From Candidatus Omnitrophota bacterium (GTDB lineage Bacteria; Omnitrophota; Gorgyraeia; Gygaellales; Profunditerraquicolaceae): DNA of 8,673 bases. A program made the position numbers and the translations under genes. Below the pieces are notes generated by a model. That model was not told the DNA's origin, searched no databases, and saw nothing but the letters and a program-made list of their open reading frames with translations. The stretch spans positions 11,427 through 20,099 of the forward strand of contig JAHFFQ010000008.1 of the NCBI GenBank assembly GCA_023247875.1, written 5' to 3'. Positions 7,723 to 8,673 of this stretch are shown one piece after another (positions within the stretch are counted from its first letter, which is position 1; each line of letters starts with the position of its first letter).

Positions 7723-8673
7723 ATGGCATTTTGCAAGCTAAACCTTAATCGCAGCAAGATAGCAAAGCCCAAGTTTAATAATGATTTTGATAAACTTTAT
7801 GATTCAATTTTTAAAAAATTAAATCCACCGGCAGCGATAGAATGGTTCCCTACTTATTACTGTAATTCACATTGCCGATATTGCGGAGGTTATGACCGAA
7901 AGGCCATTTCAGAATTTGAACCAGTAATTCCCTATAAAGATATCGTAGAAATTGTAAGGCTATCCGGGGAGGGCGGAACCGGTATATGGAATATAGGCGG
8001 AAGAGGGGGAGAGCCTTTATTATACCCGGACTTAATAGATATACTGGCTTTAATTAAGCAGCAGGGCATGAAAGGGATATTGATAACCAATGGCCTGTTG
8101 TTAAATAATGAATTTGTAGCGAAATTAACGGGTATACGTTGGGATACCCTAAGGATAAGCCTGGATTCTCATCTTTCCGGGGTTCATGATGAGATAAGGC
8201 AGATAAGCGGTAATTTCGACAAGATCGATAAGGCGCTTATCTTGTTTAAAAGGCTTAAGAAGGAATATAGTGCCCCGTTTCCTGATATTGTCTGTTGTCC
8301 TGTAATCACCAATAGAAATTACAGTTATATCTTGGAATATATGGATTATTGTATTAAAAAAGGGGTGGATGAAATACAATTCATGCCATTAACCGAAGTT
8401 CATGAAGAGGCAAGGAAGCTTTCTCTTTCTGAAGAGCAAAAAGAAGAATTCATAGCTTTGGTAGAGAAAGCAATAACCGAAAAACGAGTAAGGCACAATA
8501 TCGGCTTTATTATCTCTCAATACAAGAACAGCAATAGCAGCCCGGAAGATGACCATTATAATACGCCCCATAGTAAATTATATTGCATTCATCTATGGAA
8601 AACCATGGTTATTTCAGAGGAGGGTTATCTTTCCCCCTGTTCCCTGATAAAGGATAAGCTGGTAAGGATCACC
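7723..8673 (+). CDS. Radical SAM/SPASM-like protein (3' end outside window)
   Basis: The frame stays open from ATG 7723 to the last base (317 codons), so the gene is cut by the window edge. Translation shows C47, C51 and C54 (CNSHCRYC), GGEP at 95-98, an ITNG strand and a S-L-D-S strand, the usual radical SAM barrel landmarks. Near the visible end, a Cys pair spaced CX12GX4C (LYC … LSPC) matches the first half of the SPASM motif; the remaining cluster cysteines should lie beyond the window. ATG 7723 is the first ATG, GTG or TTG start after an in-frame TAG at 7675. No Shine-Dalgarno is evident and only 28 bases separate it from the previous stop, with no terminator between, so it belongs to the same transcript. 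The CNSHC cluster differs from the CNL-K/R-C of the upstream paralogs, so it is a separate branch. The substrate is unknown. Confidence 0.88.
   Translation, partial: MAFCKLNLNRSKIAKPKFNNDFDKLYDSIFKKLNPPAAIEWFPTYYCNSHCRYCGGYDRKAISEFEPVIPYKDIVEIVRLSGEGGTGIWNIGGRGGEPLLYPDLIDILALIKQQGMKGILITNGLLLNNEFVAKLTGIRWDTLRISLDSHLSGVHDEIRQISGNFDKIDKALILFKRLKKEYSAPFPDIVCCPVITNRNYSYILEYMDYCIKKGVDEIQFMPLTEVHEEARKLSLSEEQKEEFIALVEKAITEKRVRHNIGFIISQYKNSNSSPEDDHYNTPHSKLYCIHLWKTMVISEEGYLSPCSLIKDKLVRIT

Noticed and set aside
8149..8571. Minus-strand ORFs of 76 and 60 codons near the window end
   Set aside because: They are antisense to the truncated radical SAM gene, whose + frame is open through the whole stretch and carries the family motifs.

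Overview
The window holds six genes. All lie on the + strand and are packed head to tail (gaps of 0 to 28 bases, one 4-base overlap), so it looks like the interior of one operon that runs past both ends. No RNA gene, mobile element, CRISPR array, terminator or convincing promoter is visible. Base composition leans AT-rich, with frequent AGG (Arg) and ATA (Ile) codons. Several genes lack a clear Shine-Dalgarno sequence. The mix of tandem radical SAM genes, a glycosyltransferase and a repeat protein would suit an uncultivated anaerobic bacterium such as an Omnitrophota-like lineage, but that placement is a guess from style. No taxonomic marker is present.

Layout: (1) bases 1-1788 are the 3' part of a gene for a large beta-rich protein built from at least three copies of a ~225-residue unit, with its N-terminus outside the window. 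(2) Bases 1789-3690 encode a one-chain fusion of a family-2 glycosyltransferase with a radical SAM enzyme carrying a Cys-rich SPASM-like tail. (3) Bases 3683-5278 encode a cobalamin-binding-type radical SAM protein ending in one TPR-like hairpin. (4) Bases 5302-6708 and (5) bases 6705-7694 encode two stand-alone radical SAM/SPASM-like enzymes, the second translationally coupled to the first. (6) Bases 7723-8673 are the start of a further radical SAM/SPASM-like enzyme, truncated by the window end.

Five consecutive genes therefore carry a radical SAM CxxxCxxC cluster. The four that are not of the B12 type share an auxiliary-cluster signature, a cysteine pair spaced C-x17-C (CX12GX4C in three of them). 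This suggests one biosynthetic pathway with several radical steps: one probable cobalamin-dependent step, one glycosyl transfer, and several SPASM-type oxidations, couplings or epimerisations. The substrate is not identifiable. No gap can hold a precursor-peptide gene inside the window, so both a peptide-derived product and a glycan or lipid product remain open.
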